This document shows, one piece after another, positions 60,053 to 64,000 of a stretch of 64,000 bases of DNA. Source of the DNA: Ooceraea biroi (taxonomy: Eukaryota > Arthropoda > Insecta > Hymenoptera > Formicidae); NCBI RefSeq assembly GCF_003672135.1, contig NC_039507.1, positions 10,602,290 through 10,666,289 of the forward strand. The letters are read 5' to 3'. Under the pieces are notes generated by a model. It did not search any database, had not been told where the DNA came from, and saw only the letters and a program-made list of their open reading frames with translations. The translations under genes were made by a program, and so were the position numbers. How positions within the stretch are numbered: the stretch's first letter is position 1; every line of letters begins with the position of its first letter.

Positions 60053-60095
60053 ATCTATTTAAATATATATTTAATAAATATATATTTAAATAGAT
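60053..60095. repeat. Perfect AT-rich palindrome (20-bp arms, 3-bp loop)
   Basis: The arm ATCTATTTAAATATATATTT at 60053-60072 is exactly complementary to 60076-60095. A second overlapping imperfect palindrome continues to about 60122. It lies 134 bp beyond the ISCU stop codon. Confidence 0.85.
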
Positions 60096-60193
60096 ATATA
60101 TTTATTAAATATGTATTTAAATTAATAATTATAATAGAATAATTTTTTAAAAATAATATAATAGATAACATCTGTTAAGCTAAATATAGAATA

Positions 60194-60199
60194 TTTATT
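60194..60199 (-). terminator. Polyadenylation signal of ISCU
   Basis: AATAAA on the minus strand, 30 nt after the ISCU stop codon. Confidence 0.5.
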
Positions 60200-60228
60200 T
60201 CTATTATTACTACATTCTCTAATCGATT

Positions 60229-61744
60229 CTAATTTGTTTTATCGGTTGCTTTATCATCAGCTTTTGCCTTTGATTGTTGCTTAATGCGATAATCTGACAG
60301 AGCAGCTTTAATTGCGTCCTCGGCAAGCACTGTAATTTGTGAAAAAGCTTATTAAGATCACGAAATCTTAATTTTATTTTAATATTATCCTATATGATTT
60401 AATTCTATTATTCTTTTGTGTTTCTGAATTTCAATCTACCTTTATCTTATTCTAAAAATACATATAACTGATTTTTTAATTTACATTTAACACTTAGCCA
60501 TGATTGCTGATACATATAAGCATACGTATAAGCAAGAGAATCACATTTTTGTGAAATACAATAAATGTTTACTAATTTATAATATTTTTCTAAAACCATT
60601 ATAATAAATTTGCTTTACTAATTGTATTTATTATTGTATACGATATATCATGAAACAGGATTTTCCTAATCTAATCTAAGTTTGCAATGTAAATAAAAAA
60701 ATTCTCAATATCAGCATGTGTACTTACTCGAACAGTGTAGCTTGACTGGAGGAAGGCAAAGTTCTTTAGCAATGTCAGTATTTTTCAATGCCAATGCTTC
60801 ATCCACCTGAAAATAACATTAACGGAATTACAGGATTTTTATATTAATACTTAAAAACTCATATGACATATAGTAAATTAAAATTGTAAAACTATATATA
60901 TAATACGATATATATTAAAAGATATCTTACAGTTTTTCCCTTAACCCATTCTGTCGCTAAGGAGCTTGAAGCAATAGCAGAGCCACAACCAAAGGTTTTG
61001 AACTTGGCATCAGTTATCTTGCCATTTTCATCAACTTTGATCTGCAGTTTCATCACATCACCACAGGCAGGTGCTCCTACAAGACCAGTGCCAACTTGTG
61101 TATCATTCTTGTCCAGCGAACCAACGTTTCTAGGATTTTCATAGTGATCCAATACCTATTGTAATATAACATTTTATTAAAATTAAACATTACATTATAA
61201 CGTAAAACTAAGATATTCTTCTATTCCCTTAAATTCATTAGAAAATAAAAATAATATTGTATAACATTATGTAAAAATAAATATTATGCTATAAATATAT
61301 GAGATAAAATTTGAATCGTAATAGAATGCAGCGCACATTATTTTCCCTAAAATATGCAACTTTCGTAGAAATTGTCTATATCGCATTTATACTCGTAATA
61401 AAATTAGTGTTTACACTAGATGTTTAACGGTTGATACATTAATTTTGGAAATATAATTAAATCCAAATACATATTAATAGAGGCTAGAAATCACGTGTAC
61501 TACCTGGAAATCCAAACTACAAATACACAAATATACAATAAAAATATGACAACGTACAGATATAAATAACAAATCGTCACATGTTTAAGAATAAATACAA
61601 TAAGAGGTTAGGACTGATATAATGATGAGAATATACGATTAAAATTATAGTTACGTTTGCATGATAATATACGCTGGGAACGCTTCGTGAGACGAGCTTG
61701 GATGTCACGCTGATTCCAGCAGGCAATGCCCGGAATAATGCCAT
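60229..61744 (-). CDS. IscU: Iron-sulfur cluster assembly scaffold ISCU
   Basis: Mitochondrial scaffold on which the cysteine desulfurase complex builds [2Fe-2S] clusters. Minus-strand exons 61744-61655, 61155-60931, 60806-60728 and 60329-60229 give 164 aa. Residues 1-28 form a basic, Ser/Val-rich mitochondrial presequence (MALFRALPAGISVTSKLVSR). The three ligand cysteines are C61 (GAPACGD), C87 (TFGCGSA) and C130 (KLHCSM), with the conserved Asp63. The HSC20/HSPA9 recognition motif LPPVK is at 123-127. Met132 follows C130-S, the frataxin-dependent eukaryotic state (bacterial IscU has Ile). The C-terminal tail is Lys/Asp-rich. Start fixed by the presequence. It is divergent from the PRMT6-like gene. 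Confidence 0.96.
60330..60727 (-). other. ISCU intron 3
   Basis: 398-bp GT-AG intron splitting the Met132 codon. AT-rich, nothing else seen. Confidence 0.7.
61156..61654 (-). other. ISCU intron 1
   Basis: 499-bp GT-AG intron separating the presequence exon from the scaffold domain. AT-rich, nothing else seen. Confidence 0.7.
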
Positions 61745-62522
61745 TTCGTTTTATACAAACTTGATCATGGATCACTTTAATCTAAGGATTAGAAAAAGCA
61801 ACCAGTACTCTGTTGAGCAACAATGAGCAATCCGGAAGCTCGAAGTATGGTATATAGTTCTTAGTGCGCAAACTCGCTTTTGCAAAAGCGAGGACGATTT
61901 TGCGCCATCTAGGCATGAACTCTGACGAACTAAATGAGTTAGCGACGAAATTCATCGATAATTCAGATTATGCGAAAGCAAAATGTGTTAAATTAATCGT
62001 GCCATTGCTTTCGATCACAAGAAGCTAACAAAACTGTCTTTAGAGCGGATTTCAAATTTCATACAGAACGATTGCAAGAGAGACAAGGATCGCAAAAATA
62101 TTAGCTTTTGTCTAGCCAATGTTTCAACAGTCCCGTCCATTTGCATAATATATTGACGTTAGTAGCAACCCTGGACATATATTTATAACATGGTGACCCG
62201 AAGTCGATCGTAGTGCATCAAAGTGCTTCGCAAAAAGAAGAAAAAATGCATTATTCAAAGTCCCGCTCGTTTGATTACCCATCGCCGCCATCTTGATCAG
62301 TAGTTTTTAATTGTGTGTTTCTGGCTTTGTTTCCCCTCTTACATGCTCCATTTCTACATCTATGGATAATTGTAACATATCTAAAGTATTGTATCTATCT
62401 TTTCAGAGTTCTTTAAAGAAAAGCTAAAAAATAAAATAAATATATGAAATCTACAATATTAAAAATAAAGAAATATAAATTATTATAATTTCATGTGCAC
62501 TTTCTGCGTGTATCGATAAATC
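61745..62522. promoter_or_regulatory. Divergent promoter region, ISCU / PRMT6-like
   Basis: 778 bp between opposed start codons, without coding signal. TGCGCCATCTAGG at 61901-61913 resembles an insect CTCF-type core (AGATGGCGC on the other strand). Confidence 0.5.
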
Positions 62523-63910
62523 ATGGATCAATATTTTAAAAGCTACGAAGAATTTGATGTAAGTGAGTAAATATATGTATGTTGCTCATATAATATTTGT
62601 CATTTATGAATTGTTTTATTATGCGTTTTTAGGTTCATCACTTAATGCTTAGCGATAATGCACGTGTTTTAGCATACAAAACTGCTATTTTTAATTGCAA
62701 AGAAAAATTTCAAGATAAAATAGTAATGGATGTTGGTGCTGGCTCAGGTAAGTGTGTATATTAAAAATTATTAGATTAATTATTTTAAAATTCATATATA
62801 AATTCAATGTTAATATTATTCATTACATTATTTATACAATTAATTATATTATTAAAAACTTATAATGCATAATTATAGATATATTGTTTATGTATTTATA
62901 GGTATATTATCAATTTTTTGTGCTCAAGCTGGTGCAAAAAAGATTTATGCAGTAGAAGCAAGTATGCTAGCAAGGACTATCGAACAAGTGTTGGTAGAAA
63001 ATAATGTACAAAACAAAGTTGAAGTTATTCATTGTAAGGTAGAGGACATCTGTCCAAGTAATGTGGAAAAAGTAGATATAATTGTTTCAGAATGGATGGG
63101 TTTTTATTTAGTACACGAGGGGATGTTAGATTCTGTACTTTATGCTAGAGATAATTTCTTACGAGAGGATGGTTTATTATTTCCATCCGTTGCAAAATTA
63201 TATGCTTCACCGTGTCAGTTACCATCTATGTATGAATTTTGGGATGATGTGTATGGAGTCAGTATGAGGTAATTATATAAATATTTTTATAAAAAATAAA
63301 CTTTTCAAACAAAGAACATGTTTTTAAAAATAAATAATTTTCTGTATTTGAATAAGGCATCATTATAAGAGGTGTATTTATTTTACAACATGCTGAATTT
63401 TTGTTTAGATGTATTGGGAAAGAGTATAGAAAAGTTAAATCCGAAAAGCCAGAAATACTACTCCTAAATCGAAATGACCTTCTGGCAGAAGGTAAATTAC
63501 TCGCTTGGTTAGATTTGAACTGTGTGTCTATGGAAGAAATAAATCTGCTAGGTGGAGAAGATTATGTGTCAGTATGTGAAAAGGATGGAAAATTTCAAGG
63601 GATATGTATTTGGTTTACGGTGGAATTTCCAGATGGCTCAGAATTATCTACAGGGCCTTGCAATGAAGCAACACATTGGAAGCAAACTGCAATTGTTTTG
63701 CCAACAGATATAGAAGTATTACAACATCAACCTGTAGCCTTTAAATTGACATTTGAAAAAGATGCATTGAATTCAAGATGTTATAATATAAAATTAATAT
63801 TATTGGACGCAGAAGAGATAGAACACGATATTCCATGTAATTGTCATATGACAAAATGCATAGTAACAAAAACGTATATTGAAAGTCAATCAAATGAAGA
63901 AAGTGTTTAG
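62523..63910 (+). CDS. PRMT6: Protein arginine N-methyltransferase 6-like
   Basis: S-adenosylmethionine-dependent type I arginine methyltransferase, usually nuclear. Exons 62523-62558, 62633-62747, 62902-63268 and 63409-63910 give 339 aa (human PRMT6 is about 375). Motif I reads DVGAGSG at 45-51 and is followed by ILSIFCAQAGAKKIYAVEAS, where Glu69 should bind the ribose. The double-E loop SEWMGFYLVHE supplies E114 and E123. The THW loop is THWKQ at 261-263 and on, all intact, so the enzyme should be active. The start FKSYEEFDVHHLML corresponds to the SYAELDVHEEM of PRMT6. The short N-terminus and the LSIFCAQAGA block favour PRMT6 over PRMT1/8/3. The beta-barrel half is shorter than in human. 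AATAAA follows at 63983. Confidence 0.88.
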
Positions 63911-63982
63911 CCAATATGAAATATATGTATAAATATATGTAACAAAAAATATTGATTTTTATGAACTTTTGTAATATACTAA

Positions 63983-63988
63983 AATAAA
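63983..63988 (+). terminator. Polyadenylation signal of PRMT6-like gene
   Basis: AATAAA 73 nt after the stop codon. Confidence 0.55.
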
Positions 63989-64000
63989 ATAGATCTAAAA

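Larger units (their letters stand above)
56053..60228. other. SLC16 5' region and intergenic stretch to ISCU
   Basis: 4.2 kb. The part nearest the SLC16 start (56053-57250) has CG-rich patches, an alternating CG tract (about 56067-56083 and 56213-56225), a GTCCTC hexanucleotide repeat and likely promoter sequence. From 57250 to 60228 it is AT-rich with no coding signal. A short 8-bp tandem repeat (58401-58436) and an AT palindrome (60053-60095) are listed separately. Confidence 0.55.

Noticed and set aside
1..64000. CRISPR arrays, operons, bacterial or viral genes
   Set aside because: No regularly spaced repeats, no polycistronic bacterial-type layout, and no viral replication or capsid genes were seen. 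Gene structure is plainly eukaryotic.

Overview
This is a eukaryotic nuclear window. Multi-exon genes have short GT-AG introns (plus one GC-AG intron), the flanks are AT-rich and full of microsatellites, and the encoded proteins look like insect orthologues. The protein set and the strong contrast between a GC-rich first third and an AT-rich remainder fit a hymenopteran, probably an ant. That taxonomic call is an inference from protein resemblance, not a search result.

Layout. Bases 1-24336 belong to the Hippo-pathway transcription factor scalloped/TEAD (+). Six coding exons lie between 14990 and 24336. The first ~15 kb is non-coding and is most likely its giant upstream intron or 5' flank, because the exon for the first half of the TEA domain was not found in the window. 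From 24.3 to 28.9 kb there is a long AT-rich 3'UTR/intergenic stretch. After that genes are dense: PLPP5-like lipid phosphatase (-, 28890-30403), KANSL3/NSL3 (+, 31416-36917), EME1/mms4 (-, 37343-39079), SLBP (+, 40160-40936), a PAAT/C10orf88-like protein (-, 41819-43107), COMMD5 (+, 44554-45646), NDUFS3 (+, 46371-47806), an SLC16 monocarboxylate transporter (-, 50710-56052), ISCU (-, 60229-61744) and a PRMT6-like arginine methyltransferase (+, 62523-63910). All exon chains were assembled by hand, and in each the phases close and the total is a multiple of three.

Organisation. Four gene pairs are divergent and share intergenic promoters: PLPP5/KANSL3, EME1/SLBP, PAAT-like/COMMD5 and ISCU/PRMT6. 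KANSL3/EME1 and SLBP/PAAT-like are convergent. The set is mostly housekeeping: chromatin (KANSL3, PRMT6), S-phase and DNA repair (SLBP, EME1), and mitochondrial Fe-S and complex I biology (ISCU, NDUFS3). Three intergenic regions carry a perfect NRF-1/Ewg-type palindrome, one of them just upstream of NDUFS3.

Unusual points. TEAD keeps a frame-neutral cassette exon that fly scalloped lacks, and there is a candidate in-frame microexon nearby. KANSL3 has a GC-AG intron and two possible C-termini. SLBP reads TPPK where TPNK is expected. The PAAT-like gene has a fully open 69-nt intron encoding a hydrophobic stretch. A small inverted-repeat element family recurs at 39.3, 43.9 and 52.1 kb. I found no rRNA, tRNA, CRISPR or intact autonomous mobile element, and no clearly new multi-gene system.
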